Part shown: positions 43,331 to 54,885 of the stretch, piece by piece
Numbering within the stretch: the first letter of the stretch is position 1
Layout: each line of letters opens with the position of its first letter
Made by a program: the position numbers and the translations under genes
Origin: Cynocephalus volans
Lineage: Eukaryota > Chordata > Mammalia > Dermoptera > Cynocephalidae
DNA length: 64,000 nt
Direction of reading: 5' to 3'
Assembly (NCBI RefSeq): GCF_027409185.1
Contig: NC_084463.1
Coordinates: forward strand, 110,656,133-110,720,132
Notes under the pieces: generated by a model
What the model saw: the letters and a program-made list of their open reading frames with translations, nothing else
Database searches by the model: none
Told to the model about the DNA's origin: nothing

Positions 43331-44240
43331 CCACTGTGTGTTGTTGTCGTTATTGTTTTTTGTTATTCCCAGCTGGACACAATTGTAATTGATACATATA
43401 TTGAAAATGTATTGAAGCATATATGTTCTCCCATTTCTAACTTGCTGTGCCATCTCTACTCCCATCCTAGGAAAATCACAATCCTCAGAGTGCTGTGCCT
43501 CATTCTTCAAAATTTCCTCCCTGCATATACAAATGCATATTAGTTTTCTATTACAAAAATCCTTCCAGAGGCTATTGAAAGGAGGCCAGAGAAGTGACAT
43601 TGCCATATAGTTCGGATAAACCAGGATGATGCTGACTTCAAGTTTTCTATCTCCATAAACCATTAGAACACCTGGGAAATGTCAATAGTTTAGCATCCAA
43701 ACTACATCTCCCTGCTTGCCTTTTGTACTCTGAAATAGCAGAAAAATAATATTTCATTGATACAATTTATTCTTCTACTTTAAATGTTTAAAACATTGTA
43801 TTCAACATTTTGTACATGATTAATTATTTAACTATGAGACACAGAAGATGTTGAAAATGATGTTGCTGGGCTCCAACGTAGGGAACCCTCAATTTTTGTG
43901 TAGTAAAGTACTCTTCTTTGAGTTCCTGCCTCAAGTTTCAGTTGTCTGAGGGTAGGTTCTGTGGAAGAGACATTATCTCTAAACAACAAGCATCATAGTT
44001 TTTAGTTCATTTTTGGTTTCATTTTAAGTTGCAAATCACTTTGAGATCCAGGAGAGGTTGAAATTGGAACATGATAACATTTTCAGCAGCCCTACCACAG
44101 CTGACAGCATATTTAAAAATGTCTATGAAAATAATTCTCTGTTGAAAAGACTCAGCTCTAGGGTTAAAATTCCTGTAGCAACAAAGAATTAATTCTGTGA
44201 GTTTACAGTGCAACCTGTAAAACACATTCTAATTTGTTTC
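43331..44240. other. No gene recognised
   Basis: AT-rich intergenic sequence with scattered short frames. Confidence 0.5.
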
Positions 44241-44244
44241 TCAT

Positions 44245-44470
44245 GTGAGGCAGAATTGTATGACAGGTTCTAGAATGAGAAGGCATGGGTTCAAATCCCA
44301 ACTGCTGCCTAATTTGACTTGGGGCAGGTTACTACATCTCTGTGCTCACTTTTCTCATATATAAAATGGGGATATTATTGTGAGAATTAAGGAGAAAATA
44401 CACGTAAGGCATTTAGAACTTGTGTCTGGTGCACATTAAATGTCAAATAAATATTAGCCATTATGATTAT
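44245..44470 (+). repeat. MIR SINE, near full length
   Basis: It has 'ggcatgggttcaaatcccaactgctgcc', 'ttactacatctctgtgctcacttttctcatatataaaatggggat' and the MIR 3' end 'acattaaatgtcaaataaatattagccattatgattat'. Confidence 0.88.
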
Positions 44471-44889
44471 CAGTATTAATTTGGATACATAATCCTGAAT
44501 ACGTATGCTCAAAAGTGAATTCTCCTTTTGTGGGATTTTTGTCCCTCAGACCTTCAGCTGATATGAATTTCTCACCTATTTATTTCCCCCTCAATTTCTG
44601 TTGGGTTCCTTGTTGGGATTTCACCCCTACCATCTCATTTTCCTCTTGACTTCTCACTCTCCATGTTCTTCCTGAGCTGTAGTTATCACCCTGTGCTGAA
44701 TGGCTTCCATATCTGAATCTGTCTACATCTTTTTTACATACACTTCTGTGGCCTTTATACATTGCCACTTGTATGTCCCGTAACGTTTTATCCCCTAAAG
44801 CTGTGTTTCCTATTTGTAGAGAATGGCACCATAATTCACACACAATTGCCCAATTTCTGGGTGTAATCCTTTGACTCCTCCATTTCATA

Positions 44890-45490
44890 TCCATCAAACC
44901 GTCTTATCAATTGTGTCTTCAGTCTATCCACTTCTCTCCATCCCTTTGCTACAACCCTAGTTTAGCCATTGTTTTCTGTTTCAACTACTGCAAGTAGCCT
45001 CCCATTCTCCAGTCTTCACTCTATGGCTCAGTAACATTTCTAAAATACTAAATTGTCATGTTATCTCCCTGCTTAAAACTCTTCAATAACTCCCTCTAGT
45101 CCTCAGCGTAAAATACAAATTCCTTAACGAAATTTATACGTTCTTTCACAATTTGGCCCATGCTTGCTGTCCAGCTTCATCTCTTGACACTCCTTTCTCT
45201 ACACTCTGAGGTTCAGACTTACTGAATGAACCCTGTGCTGTCTGCCATCTCAGGCTCTTGGCACTTGCTACCCTCTACCTGTGGTTTCTTCCCCTTGCCC
45301 CCACTCTTTGCCCTGCCCCACTTTGTCTAGTTCCTACTGATCCTTCACTTCTCAGTTCAAATATTCCTTCCTCTCAGAAAAACTTCTTTTGATTCCCATT
45401 CCTCCTATGTGTTCTTATACGGCTTGATTCTTTTCTTGTCTTCACACTTAGTCACACTGTATTGTAATTTCATGTTTGTTTATGTGAATT
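44890..45490 (+). mobile_element. L2 LINE, 3' portion
   Basis: L2 text includes 'tgttatctccctgcttaaaactcttcaataactccctctagtcctcagcgtaaaatacaaattcctta' and 'cacttctcagttcaaatattccttcctctcagaaaaact'. Coding frames are lost. Confidence 0.75.
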
Positions 45491-45704
45491 CCTACAATAT
45501 GGGGAGATACCGATAAAGCTTGATAAAGAAAGGTTTGTGTAGGCAATACGTAGTACTCTATCCGGTACTTCCCTCACATCTGCTGGGAACAGCATACCTT
45601 TTCTGATAACTAGATCTCTTGTGGTTTCTGGAGGGGTTGGTACATCTTTACATGGTGTAGATTAAAGGTGTAGATCCAAATTGGAGCAAATGTGGTATAA
45701 AGCC

Positions 45705-45860
45705 TGTGGTAGGATAATGATAAAGCATAATGCATGCTGGATTCAAATCCCAGCTCTTCCTCTTAAGAGTGTGTGAACATCTTTCTGATTTTGTCTTTTA
45801 ATTTGTAAATGTGTAGAATAATAATACCGATTTTATGACAGATATATCTTGAAGAATAAC
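45705..45860 (+). repeat. MIR fragment
   Basis: 'tggattcaaatcccagctcttcc' and 'tttgtctttta.tttgtaaatgtgtagaataataatacc' fit the MIR core. Confidence 0.6.
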
Positions 45861-45879
45861 AGTGAATTATTGTAAATTT

Positions 45880-47640
45880 AATAAGGTGGTGGCTCCAGAT
45901 GTAGATTCAGTGCTGGGACAGTTCAACACACCTGGTATACAGCTGTTAATCTGAATGATATTTTTTCTAAACATGTCAGTAAAGACCAGAAGAAATTTGC
46001 TTTCAGTTGGCAGGGGCAACAATATACTTTCACTATCCTACCTCAGGGGTATAGCAAATCTATAGCCCTATGTCATAATCTTGTCCCAAGGGACCTTGAT
46101 TGCCTTTAATTCTACAGGATATTGCCCTGGTTCAATACACTGATGATATCCTGCTGATGCTATCATGCTCCCTGGTAAGCAGGAATGTACTTTAGATACA
46201 TTTGAAAGACAAATGATTTCTAGAGGGCGGGAAATAAATTCCACAAACTCAGGGGCTTGTCACCTTGGTAAAATTTCTAGAGGCCCATTAATCTGGGGTG
46301 CAGAGATACTCTTTTCCAAAGTGAAGAAAAAAATTGTTGCATGTGGTTTTGTCCTACCACTAAGAAAGAGGTATAATACCCATTGAGCCTCTTTAGGTTT
46401 TAGAGGCAACATATAACTCATTTGGACCCAAATAAAGTGAAGATATTGTGTCCGTTGTGAATGCTCACCAAGTAGTGATCTCATCAGAAAGGATCTTTGT
46501 AAGCAGGTAGATGCGATTACCGGTTCTGTGTGGACATGTTAGCCACCACTGTTTTAGTCCAATGGAAGCCAAAGTGGTCCATAAGGTTGTTCAGGGGCTC
46601 AGCAACATGGATTTTCAATCATCACTGCTGAGTGTCCAACCTGCCAACAGCAGAGGCCAACACTGAGCATTCAATATGGTGACATTCTCTGCCATTCTTC
46701 CAGACATCTGACGGAAGTTTGATTACAAAGGACCACTTTTATCATGGAAGGAAAAGAACTTCATTCTCACCAGAATAGACACTTACTCTGGATACATTTT
46801 GTCTTCCTTGGTCATGATGCTTCTATCAAGACCACCACCCAGGTATTTACAGAATGTGTTATTCACATGGTATTTCACAGAACATTGCTTCTGACTAAGG
46901 AACTCACAGTAAATGAAGTGTGGCAATGGACATTTGCTCATGGAATTTACTGGTCTTGGAATGTTCCTCATCACCCTGAAGCAGCTGGCCTGATAAAGTG
47001 GTGGAATGACCTTTTGAAGTCTTATTTACAGCGCCAGCTAGGTGGAAACACTGTACAGAGCAGGGGCAATGTCCTCCAAGATGTAGTATATGCTCTAAGT
47101 TAGTGACCAGTATATGTTGCTGTTTCTCCTATAGCCCATTTTTATGGGTCCAGGAGTCAAGGGGTGGAAAGAGGGAGTTTCTTCTTAACTGATATATTTA
47201 GTGATCTGCTAGCAAAATTTTTGCTTCCTATTACCGAAACTTTAGGCTCTGCTGGTCTAGAAGCATTATTTCCCATGGTAGAAATGTTTCCACTAGGAAA
47301 AACAGACTTCAATGGTACCATTAAACTGGAAGTGAATGCTACCTTGGGCTCCTCATGCCGGTGGATAAACAGGAAAAGAAGGGGGCTACTTAAACTGTTT
47401 TGGGATAAATGATCCTAACTATTGAGGGAAAATTGGATTCCTCTTCAGATGGATGCCCTTACAGGCCTATATGACCCATATATCAAGGCCAAGTCTGCTG
47501 GATTAAACCTGTATTTAGTAAGAAACCATTAATGGCAAAGAATAGAATCCCAAGCAAAACCAGCTTGAGAAAAACAAGCAATTTATTTACAGAATTGTCC
47601 CCTGGAACTCAATAACAAGACTGCAGCTGACCCTCAGGAA
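45880..47640 (+). pseudogene. Endogenous retrovirus pol remnant, ERVL-type (RT, integrase, dUTPase)
   Basis: Three decayed pol pieces lie in order on the + strand. At about 45950-46180 a reverse-transcriptase segment includes QQYTFTILPQGY and the polymerase motif as YTDD. At about 46750-47105 an integrase-core segment includes HGIYWSWNVPHHPEAAG, in one open frame of 119 codons with damaged surroundings. At about 47150-47500 comes a segment resembling the dUTPase that ERVL elements carry after integrase (DLLAKFLLP, then a degraded active region). Frameshifts, stops and a deletion between RT and integrase make it non-functional. I saw no env and no flanking LTR that I could pair with it. The class call rests on domain order. 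Confidence 0.75.
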
Positions 47641-48083
47641 TGAAGTGGAACCAGGCCCTCAAAAGCTGGCACAGATCCCCATATTCTATTTCTACTTCTA
47701 TCTGCACACCAATTTCATTCTCTGTTCTTATCGCACCCTGATCGCTCCTCCTCAGTTTCTGTGGCTGAAAACATGGCTGCTAGAAGTAACAGCTTTAGTG
47801 ACCTGGAGACTGAGCTCTTTCTGTTCTGGTTGCAAAATTCCTGGGGGATTCTGATTAGTCAAGTATGGTTCAAGTGCTTGGGGGAGGGGTCATATGGTAC
47901 TATCAGGAGGCTTCTCTGAAAACCTCATGGTAGGTTGGTTGGTGAGGAGTTTGGTGATGGGTGGGTAGGTGATTGTGAGAAACTCTCTTCCCAGAAGAAT
48001 ATGGGTGCTGGGCTGACAAATTATTGGGTTCTACATATACACATACATTCATTAAAGCTTCCCTAAATATATATACTAACTAA

Positions 48084-48087
<4 letters not shown>

Positions 48088-48162
<75 letters not shown>
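48088..48162 (+). repeat. (CA)n microsatellite
   Basis: About 37 uninterrupted CA units, likely polymorphic. Confidence 0.97.
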
Positions 48163-48163
<1 letters not shown>

Positions 48164-48180
48164 CTAATCACAGTCTATTA

Positions 48181-48317
48181 GGTAAGTTTGAGGGTTTTTT
48201 TTGTTTTGTTTTGTTTTGTTTTAAAAGATGACCAGTAAGGGGATCCTAACCCTTGACTTGGTGGTGTCAGCACCACGCTCTCCCAAGTATGCCATGGGCC
48301 AGCCCGGTAAGTATGAG
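48181..48317 (-). mobile_element. tRNA-derived SINE, one unit combining left and right halves
   Basis: The body (about 48195-48305) is on the minus strand, between 12-bp repeats 'ggtaagtttgag' (48181-48192) and 'ggtaagtatgag' (48306-48317). On the minus strand it begins 'cgggctggcccatggcatac', like the left unit of the dimers, but ends 'ggttaggatccccttactggtcatc', like their right unit. Confidence 0.85.
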
Positions 48318-48319
48318 TT

Positions 48320-48470
48320 TTAACCTCATTTTACAATGAGAAAACTAAGACTTAGAGAAAGTTACGTGACTAGTCCAGGTAAATAGCTGAGTTGGAACAT
48401 GAACCCAGACTTATTTGTTTCTAAGTGTTGTTCTTATCACATGACTCTTGAGTCTCTTTTCCTAGTTCTC
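48320..48470 (-). repeat. MIR SINE, antisense
   Basis: 'cctcattttacaatgagaaaactaagacttagagaaagttacgtgactagtccaggtaaatagctgagttgg' is the reverse complement of the MIR core. Confidence 0.8.
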
Positions 48471-48639
48471 CAGGCTTTAAGTACCCAGTCTCACCACAAA
48501 CTCCAGGGTGCTGGCTGGGGCCCTGAAATCCTGATTGGGTCCTGACAGCTGTTTTTTCTGGGCTGAATTTAGCCCCTGGGTTCCATGTGTCTGACTCTGT
48601 GGCATCAATTAACCCTGATCCTCAGTTTTCTTCTATGTA

Positions 48640-48775
48640 AAAATGTATTGCTACAAGGATTATGATAGCTACATAAGGGCAGATATTTTTGTCTATCATG
48701 TTCACTTCTAATCTTTTGTACCCAAAACAGTGCTGGGCACTTGACAACTATGTGTTAAATGAATGAATGAGAGAA
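48640..48775 (+). mobile_element. L2 LINE 3' end
   Basis: 'gtacccaaaacagtgctgggcacttgacaactatgtgttaaatgaatgaatgag' is the L2 terminus. Confidence 0.7.
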
Positions 48776-48913
48776 TTGGAGGCTCACACGGGTCCTGCTT
48801 GAGGAGTAACTGGATTTTCTTGCCTTTTGGCTATTAGATTTTTGTGTGTGGTGTTAGGCAAGTGAAAAGGAGAGATGCAGAGAGGATTTTAAAGAAGCTA
48901 TGTATATAATAGG

Positions 48914-48975
48914 GAGGCAGAGGGAGAGAGAGAGAGAGGGAAAGGAAGAGAGAGAGAGAGAAAGAGGGAGAGAGG
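48914..48975 (+). repeat. GA-rich low-complexity tract
   Basis: Runs of 'gagagagagaga' mixed with 'ggaaagg', directly beside the first copy of the local duplication. Confidence 0.9.
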
Positions 48976-48976
48976 G

Positions 48977-49197
48977 ATCACCCAGCTGGTCTTTGCCAAA
49001 GATGACAGATGCTTTGTGTTACTGCCTGTTGACAACGATCACAATCACACACTGTACCTCAAAGGCTGAGACATTCCAGAGTAACATGATTAGCAGGGAG
49101 ATGAGCCACTCCAGAGGTCTGGAGAGACCACGTTGAGAGCCCAGCCAGGGCTTTCCCCAAGGATTCTCCAGGCATAGTAGAGTTGGTAGAACCAAGA
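48977..49197. repeat. Local duplication, copy 1
   Basis: About 220 bp recurs at 50042-50262 in the same orientation, with roughly 17 differences by eye (about 92% identical). It shares 'ctggtctttgccaaagatgacag', 'gagacattccagagtaacatgattagcagggagatgagcc' and 'ttctccagg'. I do not recognise it as a named repeat family. Confidence 0.85.
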
Positions 49198-49278
49198 GAG
49201 CAAGAGAACCCTGCCACAGGGAAGCTGGAGAGCCTGGAGAAGGAGAGAAGGGGAAAAATGGAGGCGTTGGACTAAGAT

Positions 49279-49530
49279 TTTTCTCTAATTTATTTATTTA
49301 TTTGACAAATAAAAACTGCATATATTTGTTATATACAACATGATGTTCTGAAATATGTATTCATTGTGGAATGACTAAATTGAGTTAATCAACACATGTA
49401 TTACATCACATATTGATTTTCAAGAATACAAGACGTTGTTACTAACTATAATCACCATATTGTACAATAGAACTCTTGAAGAACAGGATTTACTAGTTGT
49501 CTGCAATGTAAATATCCCTTCTGTGTCTCC
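49279..49530 (-). mobile_element. L1 3' UTR (L1MA/L1P-like), antisense
   Basis: 'tttatttatttatttgacaaataaaaactgcatatatttg', 'atgttctgaaatatgtattcattgtggaatgactaaattgag', 'caccatattgtacaatagaactcttgaag' match the reverse of this 3' UTR type. Confidence 0.8.
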
Positions 49531-50036
49531 ATGGAGTCTGTGGTAAAATGTTACTCACTATTGCTTTAGAGGTGGCTTTGTCATATGGCTGGCCTTGAGG
49601 TGGGTCCAGAGTAATGGCACGGGGCTGAGTATACCTGGATTACAATTAAATGAGATAAGGTAAGTGAAATCTCTGATCCAGCACCTGGTCCTTGGAAGCC
49701 ACTTGGTAAATGTGTACTTCCCTGGGAGCCCATGACCTCAGCTGACCTCCTGTGTCTGCCTCACCACAGCACAGTGCTTTGCATGCTGAGACTTCTCAGA
49801 ATGTCTGCCTCCCTGCCAGGCCGGTTTCCCAGGGGCTCTGCTTGGTAGCATTGCAAAGCACTGAGATATGAACACTTGTGTGCCACTCCACTCTACGCAG
49901 AGTTCCTTCATGCCGCACAGCTGACATGCACACGCACTCACAAAAGAAAACACTCTTTAGCCTGGTTGGGAGACTCCTGAGTAAACACTGATGTAATTTG
50001 TTTTTGCAAAAACTGTAACAGGCTTCTGAGTAAAGC
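49531..50036. other. No gene recognised
   Basis: Unique-looking sequence between the L1 3' UTR and the second duplication copy. Confidence 0.5.
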
Positions 50037-50041
50037 ATTCA

Positions 50042-50262
50042 CTCGGCTGGTCTTTGCCAAAGATGACAGGTGCTTTGTGTCACTGCCTGTTGACAACGGT
50101 CACAGTCACACATTGTAACTCAAAGGCTGAGACATTCCAGAGTAACATGATTAGCAGGGAGATGAGCCACTCCAGAGGTCTGGAGAGACTGTGTTGGGAG
50201 CCCAGCCAGGGCTTGCCCCAGGGATTCTCCAGGTGTAATAGAGTTGGTAGAACAAAGGAAGT
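50042..50262. repeat. Local duplication, copy 2
   Basis: Second copy of the 220-bp block at 48977, starting about 1,065 bp downstream and in the same orientation. The sequence diverges on both sides, so the copies are now dispersed rather than strictly tandem. Confidence 0.85.
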
Positions 50263-50374
50263 GACAACCAGTTCAGGCTCCCACTGTCCTTGGGCACAAA
50301 TGCTCTCAGACTTGCCATAGATATTTTAATCAGGATGTTCCTTTCACTTGAGTCAGAAGAATGCAAGTTCTATA

Positions 50375-50520
50375 TTTACTTGTTTCTCCCTTCTACCAGA
50401 TTGTGATGCCCAGGAGGGCAGTAGCCTCTGACTTATTCATCGTCATATGCCTGCTGCTTAGCACAAAGCCAGGCACAAAGGCCACACTTGGTGAAAGTCT
50501 GTGGTATAGGAGAATGAATG
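50375..50520 (+). mobile_element. L2 LINE 3' end
   Basis: 'gattgtgatgcccaggagggcagtagcctctgacttattcatcg' and 'gcttagcacaaagccaggcacaaaggccacacttggtgaaagtctg' fit the L2 terminus. Confidence 0.6.
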
Positions 50521-52790
50521 TGGCAGCCTCCTCTGAGTCCTCTGGTTTCAGGCTCTTCTTTATACCCTTTCTTTGGCACAGGTCCCTGCTCACTGCAGGT
50601 GTCTCCTAAGAGCTTATGTTCCGTCCCTGTTTCCTTCTCATCCTGGAAACGGAAGTTCATTTTGAAGGCTGCTCTATTGTTTGTCCTGCTTATAATGCCA
50701 AGCTGAATGGGACTGATTTGTTGTGTGCTTGGCTGGTCTTCACACAGCATGTTTTTGTGATACATAACATTTCCTTTCAGATCAAGCATGGCCTGGTATA
50801 GTGGCAAGGACCAGAGTATCCAGTGTGGCTAGTGTCCTTAATTTCAGCTTTCCCATTCTCCAATTGTGTAATTCAGGCAAACTATTGGATTCCATAGAAC
50901 CTCAGTTTCTTCTGTTCAGAAAGTGGGTATAACAAGGTGAACTAGGCTGAGATTGAACCCAAAGATTTTTGGATCTCTCAATAAATAGAGACCGAAAAAG
51001 AACTGCCATTTATAATCCACACACAGTTTTGTGCCTCCTAAAAGAGAAAACATCTAGGAAAATTCCTCTTATGGGTCTTATGCAAATATAGGAAAAAAAA
51101 TCTTACTCTGGAATGGGGTGGGTCTGCTACTCTGGCTCTGAGAACCTAAAATGCTTGGCAAAATTGTGTAAAATGTTGTCATTGTGTTAGGCAGAGCTGA
51201 TGTCTCCCAATGGTTTCTTTTGGAGCAGTATTTATTTCCTAAGTATGTATGTAGACTGCCATCGGCCTACTTATTATTGCTTGCTCTTAGAAATTTTCTA
51301 ATAGTTGAGCCATTTTTCAACTAGTCAATCATAGAAGCTCAGGAGCTGAAACACTGGGGAAGTCTGGAACACCATATAGCTCTGGTTGTAGTCTCATGCT
51401 AAAGGAGAAAATCAGGAAAAAAACTTAGGTGGGCTTTATGGGGCTCAGCATTGACTGGGCTGTTAGTATCATACACATGGTGTCCTATGGTTAGAGTGCT
51501 TGTTCTGATATCATTTAGAAGTCGGAGTTTTCCATGAAATGGACACTTCCATTCTCAGGACTCCTAGAACAGGGTCAATCTTAAGTCAGAAAATAAAGAC
51601 TCAGGACATGGGCCTTAGACTGAAGTGTGGGGAAGTAACTGCTTCCTTTATCTGAACCTCGAGGATTTGGAGAGTCAAGAGTATTTCTACTGTAGGGAGA
51701 CAGGAGGCTAGCCTTTGCTCCATGGCAGCAGCAGCAGAGGGGAACATAGAAGTCAAAGCCAGGGTCCAGGAGTCTGAGCAAAAGAATTGGGGGTTTAATT
51801 CTGTTGTAATTCTCTTCTATTCTGTCCAAAACTTTAGTAACATCTTGTTAAAAGTTTCAGCCTAGTCTGTGTTATTGCAACACGGGGAAAATGGTGGAGG
51901 GATCTGTACAGCCCATGGTGGGACAGAGCAATGGACTTAGGAAAGTCGTACCCTGAAGGAAGCAGGCATTCAGACACAGGAGTCCCTCAGACGGAGCCAG
52001 GCAGATGGTAGAGGTAGAAAGTACAGGAGCAATGGGTGAGCCACGTAAGCACTCCCCAGGCAAACTTGATAAAAGCCTTGAAGTCAAGGAAGATGGGGCT
52101 CTAGCTGCAGTGATTGGGGCATTGAATAGAAGCGTGAATTTAGAAACTGGTGAAGGCTGACATATTTGAGTTACATCAGGATACTGATATCTACTTCATT
52201 CTGCTATAAAGGGCAGGCTATTACACGCAGCCCTCACTACTTGTAGCTAGTGCCATTACTAGTGTCGGTTAAATTAATCGATCCTTGATATGCTATCTTG
52301 CTCAGAAGTTCGAGCTTATGAGGTGCTGGAAGTCGTCCTGGTTTGAGTGTCCATCGGTTTCCCTACCACATCCTCTGCGTTCATTGTCCTGTTTCCCCTC
52401 ACTGGCATGTAGTTAGTGTGGGGTAATACTGGAATGTTTCAGAACATGTAGCCAGAGCAATGTTGTAATTCATTAGGCGTCATTCTTAAGTGGAGAGGGT
52501 GTGTACTTCAGATGTCAGTCACATTCTTGGAAATTATGGTTCTGAGGTCTCCCTGGTTGCAGGAGGTAGCAGGGGGACTCCCATTTATCTTGTGACATAT
52601 TGAGAAATTGCTTGACCATTTCTTAAAAGTAGAGGAGACATTTCAGCAGGAGCACCCACGAAACCTCAATTACAAAACAGAAAAGCAATATAAATCTTTC
52701 TTGAAATTTATACACAAGCAGATCAGGTCATGCTAGGACAAAGCCAAAGACCCATTTGGCAGATTGTGTTTTTCAAAGATGGGACAACAA
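50521..52790. other. No gene recognised
   Basis: About 2.3 kb of unique-looking sequence with short frames on both strands. Confidence 0.5.
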
Positions 52791-53256
52791 CATCTCTCCT
52801 CCCACATGCTCTTCCCATGATGACACTCTGACACTAGTACACTTCTCCTTTTGAGAGATGAGGATCTATATTCCATTTCCTTGGATATGGGCAGGCTTGT
52901 GACTTTGGCAGAAGAAATGCTATGCAACTTCTAAGCCTAGGTCATAAAAGCTGATACAGTTTCTGCTTAGTTCTTGTGGGATGCTTGCTCTTGAAACCCA
53001 TTTTAGGTATTTATTGCTTCGTAACAAATTACCCCCAAACTTAGCAGTTTATTATCCGTCTCACAGTTTCTCTGAGTCAGGAATTCAATCATGGCTTAGC
53101 TGGATCCTCTGCTTCAGGATCTCTCACAGGCTATAATCAAGGTTTTGGTCAGGGCTGGGGTCTCCTCTGAAGAGGAGAATGGAGAAGGATCCACTTCCAA
53201 GACTACTTAACATAGTTTTTGGCAGGTTTAAATGAGAGAGAGATAGAGACAGAAAT

Positions 53257-53310
<54 letters not shown>

Positions 53311-53480
53311 GTCACAATCTTTTATAACCTAATTATGGAAGAAATATCCCCTAAATGTTGCTGTGTTCTATAGATTAGAAGCAAGCTGCTCAAAGAGATG
53401 GGATTATACAAGGCTATGAATACTGCAGGTAGGGATCACTGGGGACCATCTTGGAGGCTTCGGACCATGGAACCTAACCA
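52791..53480. repeat. Old LTR-like and other interspersed repeat fragments around a (GA)n tract
   Basis: 53008-53210 holds 'ttgcttcgtaacaaattacccccaaacttagcagtttattatccgtctcacagtttctctgagtcagg', a common old repeat that I cannot name. 53232-53308 is a GATA/GA tract ending in about 20 GA units. Confidence 0.55.
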
Positions 53481-54809
53481 CCACGCTATGAGAAAACTCA
53501 GATGAGGAAGGTCCAGGTAGATGTTCCAGCATCAAACAGTAGACATATGAGTGAGAGAGTTTTCATATAATTCTGGCACCCAACCATTGAGTAACCCTTA
53601 GACTCTGAGATTTCCCATCTGAGGTTCTAGATATTTTGGAGCAAATACAAACTGTCCTTGTTATGCCCTTTCCGAATTCCTGATCCATATACTCCTCGAA
53701 AATAATAAACTGATTGTTGTTTTACAACCCTAAGTAGTAACTGGAAAAAGCCACATATCTTGAAGCTTCATTGCTCACCTGGTCACCTGGTTTGATCACA
53801 TGAAATGCACATTGAACAATTTTAGCAACTGAATTGATATCACATTTCAGCCCAAAGTTTGCAACCTGAGAATACCTTAAGAGTGCACACAGGTTTGAAA
53901 AACCTTGAAACTTTCTGGCTGCCATAGGCACTATTTACTTTTTGGCTCATCTAACAAAAGCAAAATCCCACTTTGGGCAACTTTCCTATAGCAGCAGTTT
54001 GTAAAATGCCTTCTAAGGGCACAAGACAAATCAAGTTTTCCCATGCTCAGTTCTGGGATTCAGCTGAGCTGTTATGGCCAAGGGCACGTCCTTAATCAGA
54101 CAGGATGTTCTAAACTTTTTCATTAGTCCATTTGAACAGGACAAACATAGTGCTTGGTCTGGCATGAACTATGCATCAGGATAATTATGTACACTTTTTG
54201 TTTACACATGTGCATCAAGGTGGAAATATTTTTGAATGACCTTAACATTTGACATTAGAATTCCTTTATGGGAGGGAAGTGTCTTTATATAAAAAAAAGA
54301 GCTTGGTAAAGAAGCAGTAAGGGTACAAGAATGCCCCCTCCCCCAGAGCCTCTCTGCATGAGATAAGGAAAGGAATTTATGTCTGACTTTGGAGAGATTG
54401 GAGGCAGAGGGAAAAACAAAGCAGAGAGAAGGGAAAAGGAAAACAGAGGAACCAGAGGAGTATGTGAGGGTGGGTGCAGTGAGAGTAGGTGTAATGTTGG
54501 GGCCATAGACAAAACCATCATAAGCAAGTGGCTAACAAGGACTGAAAAGAGCAGAAATGTACAATGAGGATTTTTAAAAAATACAATGAGAATTTTTAAG
54601 TTGTCTGTTGTACAGTGAGTGAGGAAACTCCCTTCCTGGGATCCCCCAACATTTTCAGCAAAGTCTATTAATCTCATATACAGTATGTTAAAAAAAATTT
54701 TTTTTCCATAAAAAGGCTAAATTTTGTGCTTGGATTGATGTAATGCAGAACAAAGACTGTACTCAACAAAGACTGTGTCCCTGAGAGACCAGGATATGAG
54801 AAAACACAA
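53481..54809. other. No gene recognised
   Basis: Mixed AT-rich unique sequence; the 130-codon minus frame at 54285-54677 overlaps an A/G-rich tract and is judged non-coding. Confidence 0.5.
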
Positions 54810-54885
54810 GGTTACTTCAAAAAGTTTGTGGAAAAATAGAATGAAAAGACAATACGAATATTTCCATGAACTTTTTGAAGATCCC
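54810..54885. mobile_element. Palindromic MITE-like element (mariner/Tc1 type suspected)
   Basis: A 76-bp inverted-repeat unit. The left arm 'ttacttcaaaaagtttgtgg' pairs with the right arm 'tttccatgaactttttgaag' with few mismatches, around a 25-30 base centre. The size and near-complete palindrome resemble short mariner-derived MITEs. Class is inferred; no flanking TA duplication is certain. Confidence 0.65.

Noticed and set aside
48088..48162. CRISPR-like or satellite array
   Set aside because: It is a plain CA dinucleotide run with no spacers.
53232..53308. Ser/Leu-repeat protein frame on the minus strand
   Set aside because: The repeated SL residues are simply the translation of a GA microsatellite; the same applies at 62455-62551.
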